Source: Posidonia oceanica
Taxonomy: Eukaryota; Streptophyta; Magnoliopsida; Alismatales; Posidoniaceae
Reading direction: 5' to 3'
Length of the DNA stretch: 64,000 bases
Assembly: GCA_037176725.1 (NCBI GenBank)
Contig: JAZBRS010000023.1
Location: 26,221,001-26,285,000, forward strand
Positions 21,112-32,955 of the stretch are shown here, one piece after another; position 1 is the stretch's first letter, and each line of letters starts with the position of its first letter. The notes below the pieces were generated by a model, which was not told the origin of the DNA, ran no database searches, and worked only from the letters and a program-made list of their open reading frames with translations. The position numbers and the translations under genes were made by a program.

Positions 21112-24043
21112 TGTAGACACCCCAATCTAACAACTAGTCGACGGATTTCTTCCAGAGGAGCTTGCTCGGATCACGGCACAGTGGACCCCCAACCAAAACC
21201 TAAACCCGACTTCTTGACCAAACCCTAACCCTAAACTTAAACCCAGACCCAAACCCCATCTAATCCTACCCAAACCTAAGCCTAAACCTTGCCTAAGCCT
21301 TAATCTAAGCCAACCCTGAAAATCCCATAAAAACACTCCAAAATCCTCTCTAGGCTGTTGGACGCTGCCTGAGCCAGTGTCTTATGTAAGACGCTAGGAA
21401 TGACAGCGTCCTACGTTAGATGCTATGTCAACCAGCGTCTTACATAGGACGCAGCTCAGTTAAGCATCCTATGTGACGGGACTGACAGTGCTTTGTCCTG
21501 AGCTCCCATGCCGGCCCACGACCTCCACCTTGACTTTCGTCGCCTCTGACACCCCCCACGACCTCGCTTCGATGCCACCCTACCCTGCCATGACCTCCCC
21601 ACCATGCCCTACCACAAGACTTCTTGTGCAAGCTTGACCAAACAAAAGAAGGAGGAACCCAACCCTTCCACGATGGCCACACCCAATTCCGAGAGAGCCA
21701 GAGCATCTAGCCTCCTCCAAGCGAACCAAAGCATTCCGCTGCATGTGAGAGGATCCCTGAGCATCACCCAGCACCCGGGCAACCGTCCCCGGGCTCGCCG
21801 CGCCCGCACCAGTGCCGTCCACCAACGCCGGCAAGCTTCAAGGCACACCTCCGGCTGCTCCACAGGTAAATTTGATTCCCCACTAGCGTAGGAACACCTT
21901 GTGGTAATCATACATGCCATTTTTGCACGTAATCTGCATGCATTCCACCTAGTTTAAGTCGCATCCTGGAGTCCGGCGATGGGTTTGCCTCCCGCACGAG
22001 GCCGACGGCCTGTGAGTGCGTGGTAGCCCCTGTCTCGGCCGCTGTGGCTTGCTCGAGGTCGCGGGAACCTTCCTGACCCTCTTCCTCCTCTGCCTGACAC
22101 GCCCGAGTCGTTCTTTGAGCTCCCGGCTGTCTTAACGGCCGGTGACGCATGCGGCCGTCGGCGACCGTCGAGCGAAGTGTGAAGGGGGCAGTGATCATTT
22201 CCTCTCCTCCTCATCGCGTCCCTCATTCCTCCCTCATCCCTGTGAAGCTTCCCAACCGAGCTCGTGGGTCTCTGGCCTCTTTGGTGGCTGGAAATTCCAT
22301 GAACTCCGGCGGCAAGAGGGGGAGGTGGGTGGAACAATCCACACACCCATTTCATGCACCAATTACATGGTTTTGCTCGTCATTGCATGCTCTTGCTTAT
22401 GGGATAGTTAATTTTCTATTTTGAATCGATTTGGATGCTGGATCATGCATTGAAGCTCCCCGAGTTGTAAGACGCTGGAACTGGTGCATCTTATGTAAGA
22501 CGCGTCGTTTCCCAGCGTCTCTCGCCTCTGTTTGCATTTTCAACTTTGTTTTCTTTTGCAAAGGGAGATTTAGATGTTTTTTGAGATTTGAAACATTGGT
22601 GCATACATTTATCATAAACTCCTTCATGTTCTGTTATGATCTTATGTCAATATTTCTGGAATCCACTTTTAAATCAACTCCTGGGTGTAAGATGCAGTCA
22701 TACTATGCGTCTTATGTAAGACACTGTATATCTTGCGTCTTACGCTCCAGGCTTTCTTTTCCCATAATGGCTTTTAAAATCTTTTCTTGGAGTTGTTGTT
22801 TGATTCCAGAATGCATGCTAGGATTTTTATCCCTTTCAGTTATATTTGGATTTCCATGATGTAATGGGGATTTTGTCAAGGTTGAGAAGAGTCCATTTTA
22901 TTAAACTTGTGGTTCTTGTGTTGAACGCTATTGTTTCCTGCATCTTATGTAAGACGCAGGGATCATAGCGTCTAACATGTCAAGCCTGCAACATCTAGAT
23001 TTGATGGTTGCACCATGCTTCTGAGTTTTGTTTGCCATTGCATCAATTGTCTGGCCCAATTTACCTGTCCATAGTTTTCACATATCATTAAAATCATCAA
23101 TTTCCAAAATGAACATCCATGTTCTTCAGAATCTGGGTTTTGCCGTTAAACACTGAGAATTCCAGCGTCTTAAATAAGACACTGGTTATTCAAGCATCCA
23201 ACACTTTAAACTTGCTGCACCTTGATTTCAAGCTTTATTTTCGATTCGGACATCATTTTCCGCATTTTGTCGCTTCCAGTGCATGCTCTAGCATCCATGC
23301 ATGTTGCCTGACCGTTGCTACTCGGTTTCACGCCATGCATCACCTGTTTTCCCATTGTTTTCCGCCTCAGATTTGGCTTACATCGCATGTCCCTACTCGC
23401 ATTGTATGGCTTTCTTCGACGTTTTGGTTTCTCGCCTGCATCCATTAGGGCAATGATGCTTACTGACTGGAGTTCTTATGAATCGAGGCATGCCCGGTTC
23501 AGAACACTGGCAGCACTGCTGAGCACATAGACTGCATGTTTAATTTTCATCATGCATCTTGACATTTGAAGCATTCGTAGCATTCATGACATTTAAGCAT
23601 GTTAAGGCATTCATCATGGCATAGCATTACCGCCCCTCAGGCGAACATTAATTGGCATTAAACTGCCAACATTGGCCACATGTGAGCGAAAAGCCTAGAA
23701 AGACCGATTCCGGATGTATAGGGGTGCCTAACACCTTCCCCATGCGTAACAGGAGTCCTTACCCTTTTCTTTGGCCCGCAATGACCATTATGCCCTTATC
23801 CATTGGCACAAGTCACTCATTTAGCAATATTTGCATGTTTTTCATGCTTTCTTCGATTTTCCTCATCTTCCGATTTAATAGACTAGATGGCAACTCCTTT
23901 TTGCTTTATCTTTGCTTTTTCGACGTTTTCCTGGTGTTTTTGAGTCGAGCATCCTTCCTCGTATCCACCCGTCGATCATCCTTGACCTCTCTTTTCACCC
24001 GTGTCAGTCAATCGGCATCGCGGTGGGGACGGTCATAGGGACA
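21112..24043 (+). mobile_element. Solo gypsy LTR, family B copy 3
   Basis: The LTR starts TGTAGACACCCC and ends GGTCATAGGGACA, 2932 bp, flanked by the 5 bp duplication ATATG on both sides with no polypurine tract or primer site. It is therefore a solo LTR left by LTR-LTR recombination. It holds AAACCCTAACCCTAAAC-like telomere words (21215-21310), GCGTCTTA(T/C)(G/A)TAAGACGC words (21360-21480, 22460-22510, 22690-22745, 22930-22980, 23165-23200), and a leader with donor CCACAG|GTAAATT near 21865. The conserved block GGGGTGCCTAACACCTTCC is at 23721. Confidence 0.85.
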
Positions 24044-24048
24044 ATATG
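24044..24048. repeat. Target site duplication ATATG (right)
   Basis: This matches 21107-21111 exactly and bounds the solo LTR. Confidence 0.8.
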
Positions 24049-24572
24049 CATATCGCCTGTATTCTCTTTGCTTACATTATGTCTGTGATATTCTCTGAAT
24101 TTTTGCTATTATTTTGTAGTTTATTTTAGAATCATTCAGTGTGAGCTCCCAGGCATCGAGTAGGGGTGCCTCGAGCTCACGGACATTGAGCCAACGAGCC
24201 TCGAGCTCGCGGGTGTCGAGCAGAGGTACCTCGTCAAGCAGAGGTACCTCGGGCGACTACTAGCCAGGGATCCCTGAGGAGGTATACTCGATTTCTGCTT
24301 TAAATTGTTTTGCTTTGCTTTGCTTCTTTTCCCGACTTGAAATTGTCATCCTGTAGGAAGTGGGAAATTTCAATGGACGCAAACTCGATCGTGAGCATAT
24401 TTGTTATTATGCTTTTTAATGAATTCCTTGGCTGTGGTCGGGTGTTACTGGCCTTACGGGCCCCACCTGAGCTTGTTGTGGGCCCCATCTGTGGTTTGTG
24501 TGGGTCTCCACCTATATTGTTGTTGTGGACTCCTACTTGTGGTGGTTGGTGGGACAGATTGTGGTCTGGTCC

Positions 24573-24905
24573 CTGGCTCCTTCTCTCTCTTTCTCTCTCT
24601 CTTTCCCTTCCTTCCTCTCTCTCTCTCTCCCCCTCCCTCTCTCTCTCCTTCCCACCCTCTCCCTCACGTGCCCTCCTCCTTCTCTCTTTCCCTTCCTCCC
24701 CGCGCATGCCATCTCCTCCCCCCCTCACGCGTGTACCTCTCTCCCTCCTCCCTCTCGTGCCCGCTCCTCCTCCTCTCCTCCCCGCGCCCGTGCCCTAACT
24801 TGGTCGGCGCAGCCCTCTCCTCTCCCTCTCCCCATCTCCGTCTCCTCCTCCCTCTCTCTCCCTCTTTCCCTTCCTCTCCCTCCTCTTCATCTTCCTCTCC
24901 TCCGT
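24573..24905 (+). repeat. CT-rich low-complexity tract
   Basis: Dominated by CTCTCTC, CCTCC and TTCCCTT, turning GC-rich toward 24900. It yields Ser/Leu/Pro-rich false frames on the plus strand and Arg/Glu/Gly-rich ones on the minus strand. Confidence 0.85.
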
Positions 24906-26463
24906 GTGGTGGCTGTGGTGGTGGCCGGCGTGCAGTGGCGGCCGGCAGTGGTGCGGCGAGCTCCGGTGGTCGTCCTGGTGGAGCAACGAGCCCAAGTGCG
25001 ACGTGTGGAGCTCGATGTGTGTGTGGATCACTGGAGGATGGGGGTTGTCCCTCTGTCCCAAGGTACACACCTCGCTAGAGTAGATTAAATATATAGAATT
25101 TGATATGCATGTGTCCCTTGCCATGGTAGTGATTTGAGGATTTTTAGGGATTTATATGTATTTAGTCGAATTTATTTGGCTTCAGTTGGTTTATGACTTG
25201 AATGTGGTTTTCCGTTGTTTGATGAGGTTGTATGCTCTCAAACGGCTTGAATATGATTTTATTGTGTACCTTGCCATGTTTATATGCTCTGGTAGAGGAT
25301 TGGTAATTTTTAGAGATTTTATGTGGTTTTGGCCGAATATATGGCCTAGATGACTTAAATGCATATATTGTGGTCTCCCGGTGGATTCCGGTGTTTTGGG
25401 CCTCGGATTGAGGCGAATGTGATATGTTTGGGTTGCTTGAGCGAATGTGCTCGCTCCCATGTGTTGCATGCTTGGTTTGGCGTGGATTTGATAGTGTTTT
25501 GAAGTTTTAATAGAAAATGACTTGAATATTGGTTTTCCGGTGTTTTTGTGAGTTGCGTGCCTCAGAATGCCATAATTGAGTATATGGTTGCATTCCTTGT
25601 TGAATTTCGGAGATTCCGATATATGGCACGCTAGTTTTAGAGTTTGATTCAGGTGTTTTGGGTTTTAAGTCGATTTTATAAGTTGGCTGCCCTGTCCTAG
25701 TTTGGCACGACCTTTTTGGTCAGTCTGCCGATTTCTGGGGGAAATCAGTACACCGATGTAATATCGGTGTCACCTTTTTCTGTCAGATTTAGACCAGAAC
25801 CTGATTTCAGTCAACCGATATTAATTGGTCTGCCGTTTTTAGGGTTGGATCTGTCCGACGGGTGGATTTAGTTCCACCGAAGCAAGGATTTTCGGTACGA
25901 CCGGTGTGATATCGGTCTGCTAATCACTGTGCGGACCAGTCGGCCGGTGGATTTGGTTCCACCGAAACAGGGATTTTTGGTCTACCGGTTGGAGTACTGG
26001 TCTGCCGATTTTGGTCTGGGATGCTCTCCTGGACTTGTTTTCCAATGTGGTTTCCTCGGTTGGTTTTGGGGCTTATTGTGCTTTAGCCCATGATATTTGA
26101 TAAATGTTTGCAAAGAGATTTTTGAGGAAAAATATGAATGGTTTGCAAATGGTTTTGCCGAGGTTTTCCGTGGTCGAAAACCTGAGAGTTGTGTTGGCTG
26201 GACCCAGCGATGCGATGGTGTTCCTGGTGTGTCGCACACTTCACTTGGGTTGAGGTTTGGGGGTCGAGGTGCCGGCCGTACCTAGTGGTATCGTAGCAGC
26301 GGACTCGGGAGGTATGATACTCCTGCGTAGCTAGACGTGATACCCTAGTTGTTACGGGCACCGGGACTCGCCTGGTTTTGGGTGCTGGCTAAACGTAGGG
26401 GTTGGAGCCTCTAGTGGTTCAGAGCACTAGTGATGGCTGAGCCTAGGGGTTGGAGCCTCTAGT

Positions 26464-26590
26464 GGTTCGGAGTACTGAGTTGAGGTCACCGTATATTAGG
26501 CGTGCCCTGTGGTTTGTCCTGAGTGATGGTTCGGAGCACTGAGTTGAGGTCACCGTATATTAGGCGTGCCCTGTGGTTTGTCCTGAGTGA
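26464..26590. repeat. 64 bp tandem duplication inside LTR F
   Basis: Two nearly identical 64 bp units each start GGTTCGGAG(T/C)ACTGAGTTG and include CACCGTATATTAGGCGTGCC. Just upstream (26398-26470) a different unit, GGGGTTGGAGCCTCTAGTGG, is also duplicated at about 55 bp spacing. Confidence 0.85.
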
Positions 26591-27504
26591 GGACAGCTTG
26601 CCCAGTTGGGGTGAGTAGCTTTCCCTGGTGGGGGATCGCTTTTGAGGCGTCTCTAGTGACGAGATGCCGGGACGGACATGCTCCTCCACAGGGCGGGTAT
26701 TCGTGGCAGTGTAGTGAGCTGTAGGGGTGAGTCCCTAGCTACTGCTTGAGGCTAGGTCGGTTGCTTGGTGCCAGGCAACACAATCAGTTGTGGTTTTGTG
26801 CCCGTGGAGCTGTGTTTTGGTTGTTGCTGGCCATATTAGGCCTTGAGCTTTGCCTGAGTTTGGGCTTAGTAAGGTTTTGCTGCATTTGGGTCATATTGGG
26901 CCAGTTGCTTCCCGCCTAATTATGGCGTGTGGCTTTGGTTTGAGCTTTGGGCCGATGGGCCATGATATTGATTGAGATTTAGTTTTACGAGGTATTTCCG
27001 CCTTGTTTTGGCTGGTGGGCCGAGTGTTTTCCCAGCCTGCAGGGTTGGAGGGTTTTGAGTGGTTCTGAGGTTTTGAGTCGGTGGGCCGTGGTTTGTGATA
27101 TAGATTTTGTAAACACCTGCTTTCCTGGTTTTAGCATGTTGGCTTTGGGAAGGGTGTTTTATATTGTTTATATTGCTTGTTGTGGACCCAGATTTTGGGA
27201 TTTTACTGGTTGTACCGTATTTAAGGTTTTATACAGGTTTCTCGCGTGGTTTTTGCGAGGTGTGTGCTGGGTGACGATTTCTAGGTCACTCACGTGTGCT
27301 TTGTGTGGTTTTCAGTTGCAGGTGCAGATGATTAGCTGGTTTGGAGTTCTAGTGCATATAATGGGAGTCACGTAGCTGTCTACTGCAGGTTCCTGGTATA
27401 GATATTTGTTGTTTAGCCCAGTGATTTATTGTAATTGTAATAGTTAATTAAGTTTTAAATTTGTTGGGCTTTTGGTTTTGTTGGTAGTGACGCGGGTCGT
27501 TACA

Positions 27505-29134
27505 CCTTTCCTTCAAAACAATAAGAATAGAGTTCTAGGTAAGTCTGGGTGTAGTAAACAGATCAGATAAATAAGAAATAATATAAATAAATGCAACTAA
27601 TACTAACTGGGGGTGGTTCCCCACATGCATATGCAATGGGTCCTATCTAAGGAATGCAATAATGAAAATAAAAGAGATAATTGGAAGAAATACTCCCTTC
27701 ACCCTCGTGCTCTAATGGCGTAGAGTGAAGAAGTGGAGGCACGGACGGTGCTCCAGCTTACGTTATGATCTCTGAGATCGAAGGTTTCTCTTAGGGTTTT
27801 TACAGGGTGGAGGCTAGGGGTCTCTCTCTCTATCTAGAAAATAACTCCTAATACTCAGAAATGACTTCTCTACTCTCAAAATCTCCCCCTCAATTCTTCA
27901 AAGTGCCTCCCCCCCAGGCGCAGTAGCTCTCGATGTCCTTTTATAGAGTTGTGGGCTCGAGTATAAAGTATCTAGGGATCTTTCTAGAGACGAATTTTAA
28001 ATTAAAATGGATATTTTATCCAGTTGCCGCTAGGACAGGTGATAGACAAAAATATCCTATTTTAATGACGTGGAAGTTCGCTGCGCAGGCAATAGAATCG
28101 TCCACGTCAGCTAGTCGCCGCTTCATGCGACTCCTATCCCCAAAGATCCTTATTTTTCAAAAATAAAATCCTAACTGATTAGCCACGAGCCTAGGGGTCT
28201 TATCCTTTGACCTGGTCCATGCTCATAACTGCTGCAACAACCTGGATTTTTATCTTTGATTTTGAAATCGATTTTTGAATTAAAGATATATGATATATTA
28301 ATTCAAAATGAGATAATTAATTCAAAATATAATCTAAAATAAAGATCATCATCCATTTTCCTAGGAATTTCCTAATTAAATGATATGATATAGGTTATAT
28401 CATATATTTATGTTCACAGAAAAATCGTAGAAATAATATTAATTATGGAAAAAATGTTGTAATATACCACATAAATTCCATATATCATATAAATGCCTAG
28501 GATGACAAAATCAGTCGGGAGAGAGAGGTAGGCTATGTGTCGCCTGTCCTCACGGCGGCAATCCTCGTCGCCTATCTCCATGGCAACAACCATAGTCGCC
28601 TCTATGACAAGCGCCTAATGTTGTCGCCTTGTAAACTAGCGACATGAGGTCTTTTTGCATTTTCAACCCTGTCTTTTATGTTAACCCAGAGAAACATGCT
28701 AAAAGCTCGGGAAAACTTTAGAAGTTCCATGAAATCATAAAAACATCTTCTTTAACATTAAGAAACTCAAATCTGTCACTGATTCGAGCAGAATGGGAGT
28801 AGTAACTCTGCCACAGTTAATGAACTCTCACCAAATAAGGTTAAAGGGACTCAAACTTGCCACTAGTTTGAATAGAATAAGAGTGTTAGTACTGCCACAA
28901 CTAACGGACTTAAACTAAGAAAAAGTATTCAAGGTACTCAAACTTGCCACTGGTTTGAGTGTATCAGCTCTGCCACAGCTTCGACCTTGAATCAAGTAAA
29001 ATCAAGCGATGTTTTTAATCAAATCAGGAAAAAGCTGGAAAATGTGTAATTAGGCCTTAGTTATGTGATTTAAGGTGCCTCAAGGGTTCCTATCCTTAAA
29101 GAACTCTGAGAAATGCGAAAATGGGATATCTACA
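27505..29134 (+). mobile_element. Gypsy LTR, family A copy 2 (5' part missing)
   Basis: From CCTTTCCTTCAAAACA onward this follows LTR A1 from about 1590. Shared features include TTCCCCACATGCATATG, TAGTCGCCGC words (28108, 28535-28640) and the end GCGAAAATGGGATATCTACA at 29134. It is longer than the matching part of A1 because of extra AT-rich sequence (28220-28510). The 5' third of the LTR is absent, replaced by the end of LTR F. No primer site follows. Confidence 0.65.
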
Positions 29135-29235
29135 CTTGTCACTTTTGTTGCCAGGTTGGGAACACGAGGAGAGTCATGCAGTGCTGCTGGGCGCCGATGC
29201 TAGAGCACTTCGAGCACCTGTTGGATTTTTTGTGA

Positions 29236-29812
29236 GACTTTCTACTGCACCGCACCCCCTTCGGTAGTTTGTTGCGGGTCCCGACCATTCATGACCATTA
29301 CCAGTTTTTTCGAGCTTTAGCGGAGAGGTGGAGACACAAGACGCACACATTCCACTTCCCGTTTGGCGAGCCGACTGTGTTGCTAGAGCACTGGTCACTT
29401 CTGACTGGGCTGAGCTTCGGTGGGGAGCCTATTGTGGGGAAGAGTACACAGGGCTTCTCCCAAGTGTCCAAGTTGCTGGGTCGAGAGCCTCCACCACCGA
29501 CCTGGACCTCGTATAGCTTCAGGCTTGTATGGCTAAGGGAGTGGAGTCAGTATTGGCCAGCTCCAGCACCTGGATCGAGGGAGGCTGGCTTCATTCTCGG
29601 CCATTTCCTGCTCGAGCTGATTGGGCTGATTTTCTGCGACACCTCTGGCTACTGTATATTGCAGACTAGCTCATGTATATTGCAGACATTGATCGGCTGG
29701 ACCATTACGACAGGGGTGGCGCCAGCTATGCCTAGTTGCTGTGCAGCCTGGACAAGGTGGTGCAGAAGGGGTGTCGCTCGTATGTGGGACTATACCCATT
29801 GCTGACGATAAG
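29236..29812 (+). pseudogene. Plant mobile domain (MAIN-like/PP7L-like) fragment
   Basis: The frame at 29236-29680 reads LLRVPTIHDHYQFFRALAER, then THTFHFPFGEPTVLLEHWSL and LTGLSFGGEPI, the hallmark of the plant mobile domain (PF10536 type). After a shift near 29675 a second frame continues YIADIDRLDHYD, then CSLDKVVQKGC and SYVGLYPLL, with one TAG. The domain is known from MAIN/MAIL proteins and from mobile elements. Here it is bounded by a gypsy LTR end (29134) and another LTR start (29829), so it is more likely retrotransposon cargo than a host gene. A stop at 29233, the frameshift and the short length make it a pseudogene. Confidence 0.7.
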
Positions 29813-29828
29813 TGCTTTAATTTGCTTG

Positions 29829-31400
29829 TGTAGAGACCCAGATTTTAGGCGGCCTTTATCTAGACATTTAATATGGAATTCTGGGACAGACACGTGTTGC
29901 TAGCACGTGGCTCTGGCTCGTGCCTATAGCATAGCGCCCTGTTCCAGTATTTTAGTGGTTGCTCGTCATTCTGGCCTCACAGCTTCGTTTTGGTTGTGGT
30001 TGTGGCTCTGTGCCATGGTTGGATTCCCACTTCTCCTTTTCTTTCCTTCTCTTCTTCTCTCCTTTTTCTCCTTCTTTCTTCTCCTTTTTCTTTTCCTTCT
30101 TTCTTCTCTTCTTTTCTTTTAAGTAGGAAATGAGAGAGAGAGAGGAGTGAGAACGAGAGAGAGGGAGAGAAATGAGAGAGAGAGATGGGAGCAGTGGAGG
30201 AGCTGTCGGTGTTTTGCGGCCACCACCGCGCCGCCGCCGCCAAGGGAAGAGGAGATCCAATGGAGCAGCTCAAGGAAAAGGAGGATGCGCCACCGCCGCC
30301 GCGTCGTCGGTGAAAGGTACACACTCCTTAGGCTTCCTTTTTTATTTATGGAAGTGATTATAGGATCATGATAGTGTGATTGATGTGGTTGTATGCTTGG
30401 TAGAATTTATTGTGCATTTATGGAGGTTTTATGGCATTAATGGCCGACGGATGAGTTTTTAGATGAATAGTGCATGCTTGTGTGTTTTTGGTGTTTTCTT
30501 ACAATCCCTCCAACGGATCCTTGTGTTTCTTGTCCCAAGTCGTAGATCGTCTCGAGATCTTCGTTTGGGTATGTGGTTTGCATATTTTGGTTAGTTGTAC
30601 AGGGACCCGCGGCCATTTCCCAATTGGGACGATTTTTGAGTCGTCTGAAAGAGGAGTTTCTGGTCGTCTGGTTCGGCATACTGAAATATTTCGGTATGCC
30701 ATTTTTGCTCCTGTTTGTGGGTTCGGGCTCCGATGTGCCGGACCAACGCCCAGTTCGGTCGACCGTTGGAAAATGGTCTGCCAAATCAGGCCCTGGTTGC
30801 TTTCTCAGGTCTCTGGTCCGGTCGACCATTCCAAAATGGTCTACCGAATCAATGTCTGGGGTTTTTCCTTGGGTGTCTTTGGGTTAGGTTTTGGGGTGGT
30901 TTAATATGGTAGATTACTAGATTACCCTTGTAGGTAATTATGGCACGATAATGATTAGGATAATCATTAGAATGATATAGGGAATGTCTAAAATATATTA
31001 GTAAGATTACCTGGGTATTATGGTTAATATAAAAGACTATAGAACATAGAAATACTAAGTTCTCCCCTTAATGGTTTAGTTGGCTACTAGGGTTGATAAT
31101 TAACCCTAGGTTTTGTTATGACTCAGTGTTGGGTTGGTGTCCGGCCTCGTAAGTCAAATGGGACTTCGAGACCGTTGTCCCGCCCTGGGTGCGATGTTCC
31201 GTGCAATGTTTGGCACGGTGTTCTGTGGAGTTTTGGTATGTGATGTTTAATAGTTTTTGAATGGCTTTTAAAAGGGTTTTTAAAAGGAAAGATGGATAAG
31301 GTTTTCAAATGATATTTAAAGGATTTCGAATGGTTTTCCAAAGGATGTTTTGGAAAGAAGATGCATTAGTTTTGCAATGGTTTTGGAAAGGTTTTCACTA
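29829..31400 (+). mobile_element. Gypsy-type LTR (G), 3' end unresolved
   Basis: The LTR starts TGTAGAGACCCAGATTTT. It has a pyrimidine tract (30030-30120), a GA-rich run (30127-30190) and a GCCGCC-rich leader ending in GTGAAAG|GTACACACTCC (about 30316), paralleling LTR F. CGGTCGACCG/GGTATGCC words lie at 30645-30850. No terminal CA end could be fixed. Short Ser/Leu-rich and Lys/Arg-rich frames here are compositional. Confidence 0.45.
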
Positions 31401-31410
31401 TGACTTTGGT

Positions 31411-31740
31411 TGTAGACCGAGACTAAAACAAAGGAGCAATCCATGAGTTAAAAACTAAAAAAATCGAGGATTAAAGTGCACCATAGGATTCAATCTTGGA
31501 CTAGAGGGATAAAAACTCCAAATCTATAACCAGAGTCTCAAGATAGGACACTACCCCATTTCCACACCCTGCGCTACACACCTAGAGGCAAGAGACAGGA
31601 ACCTAAGACTAGAGCAGTTAAGTACTAATGCAAGTCTGAAGCGTCTTATAGCTTTGGAAGTACACAAGAGATTTAATTGTCAAGTTCTCCCACCATTAGG
31701 TCATTCTTTTCCAAGCAGTGTGGAAAACTTCATTTCTTCC
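31411..31740. other. Intergenic, nothing recognised
   Basis: Unique-looking sequence without a coding frame or clear repeat. It might be the 3' untranslated part of a gypsy element, but I cannot support that. Confidence 0.3.
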
Positions 31741-31960
31741 ACAGAAAAACAAAAGAATAGAGATATCAAAAATTCAAAAAATAAAAAAATAATAATAAAA
31801 CAAAAAAATAGAAAAAGTTAAAATCGCAAAAATAGAAAAAGCAAAAAATCCAAAAAAATAGAAAAAGGAAAAAAATCCAAAAAAAATAGAAAAAGTAAAA
31901 ATCCCAAAAATAGAAAAAGAAAAAAATCCCAAAAAATAGAAAAAGCAAAAAAAAATCCAT
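31741..31960. repeat. A-rich minisatellite, about 26 bp unit
   Basis: Imperfect copies of ATAGAAAAAG(C/T)AAAAAATCC(A/C). It occupies the place where the outer end of the copia 3' LTR should be. Phe-rich minus-strand frames (31766-32034) come from this repeat. Confidence 0.8.
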
Positions 31961-32938
31961 ATAGAGATATGGATTTGAATGTTTAAACTAAAACATGCAT
32001 AGAAGGGGATGAGAGGCAATGAAAATATACACAAGTAATTTTATAATGGTTCAACCTCCCCAGTCTAGTCCACTCCCTGAGAAATCCCCTCGAGAGTTAC
32101 CTTAACTTTGATCTTGTTCCGGGCCAAGATCTTGCCGTACACCTTGACGAGACTACGCCAAACTCCCGCAAAAGCCGCGGTAACCCTTCTCGCTCCCGGA
32201 GAAGAACTCACACAAGAAAACTGAAGATTACAACTCTGTTGACTCTTTTCTATATCTCCCAAAACTCTTTTGGCAATGTGGAAATGATGGGAATGTATCT
32301 CTCTTGCTTTGGGAATCTTTCTAACAAAATATGAGTGGAATGCTTGGAAAATAATGTAGCTTGAAACTCTATATGATATGTGTTATCTATGTGATGAATG
32401 GGGGTCCTATTTATAAGAAAATATGGGTAAAAGTTTGACTCTAACGGTTCTTTCAACGTTCACAAACGGCTAGTAAAACGGTAGACCGAAACTTTTCGGT
32501 TTGCCGTTTTAGCTCATATTATTATAGCAAATACGACCAATTCGGTAGACCGTAAAATTTCAGTGTGCCGAAAATCTCTGATTCAGTAGACCGTAAAATT
32601 TCAGTATACCGTTTTGCATGAAAACTCTGCATACACAATTTCCATGATTTAGAAGCTTTTTGCAAATTTTCTGGAACCACTTGCTTCTAACGTAAGTGCT
32701 TCTAACCTAAGGTAGTCTAGGGTTAACTAGGTCACTCTTTCATGATTTTTGGAGATTTTACAAAAGACATATTACAACTCAAACATAATACAAAAGTTAC
32801 ATATTTAGAGTTGAACACAAGTCTTCATGTCTTCATTGAAGCTCCATGAGCCATTTCGGCTTCTTAACCTAATAAGAAGGGTTAGAAGACAAATTATTTT
32901 GTTATCATCAAAACCAAGATGAGGCAATTTTGCCAACA
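31961..32938 (-). mobile_element. SIRE-like copia 3' LTR (outer end lost)
   Basis: The sequence matches 36713-37687 nearly base for base, about 95 percent by eye over 32040-32220. On the minus strand the LTR starts TGTTGGCAAAATTGCC at 32938, directly after a polypurine tract. A TATAAATA box (minus strand) is at 32408-32415. CGGTAGACCG words lie at 32470-32620. The terminal 110 or so bases present in the 5' LTR (36601-36712) are missing, replaced by the A-rich minisatellite. Confidence 0.85.
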
Positions 32939-32955
32939 ATCTCCCACTTTTTAAT
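32939..32955 (-). promoter_or_regulatory. Polypurine tract of SIRE-like copia element
   Basis: On the minus strand, ATTAAAAAGTGGGAGAT lies immediately upstream of the 3' LTR start TGTTGG. Confidence 0.75.

Larger units (their letters stand above)
24300..27504 (+). mobile_element. Gypsy-type LTR (F), start uncertain
   Basis: The right end is set by GACGCGGGTCGTTACA at 27504, after which family A LTR sequence resumes. The left end is not resolved. The order is: a CT-rich tract (24573-24905), a GC-rich leader ending in CCAAG|GTACACACC (about 25060), ACCGAT/CGGTCTGCCG words (25705-26010), tandem duplications (26395-26590), then GGGCC-rich text to the end. The leader and word layout is repeated in 29829-31400. 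Long frames over 24300-25090 are products of CT/GC bias. Confidence 0.5.

Noticed and set aside
21215..21310. Possible internal telomere track
   Set aside because: Too degenerate and too short, and present at the same place in several LTRs, so it is part of the LTR.
24300..25124. Ser/Pro/Leu-rich and Arg/Glu-rich frames
   Set aside because: Produced by the CT-rich tract and GC-rich leader of LTR F; no domain.
31766..32034. Phe/Leu-rich minus-strand frames resembling membrane proteins
   Set aside because: Translation of an A-rich minisatellite.
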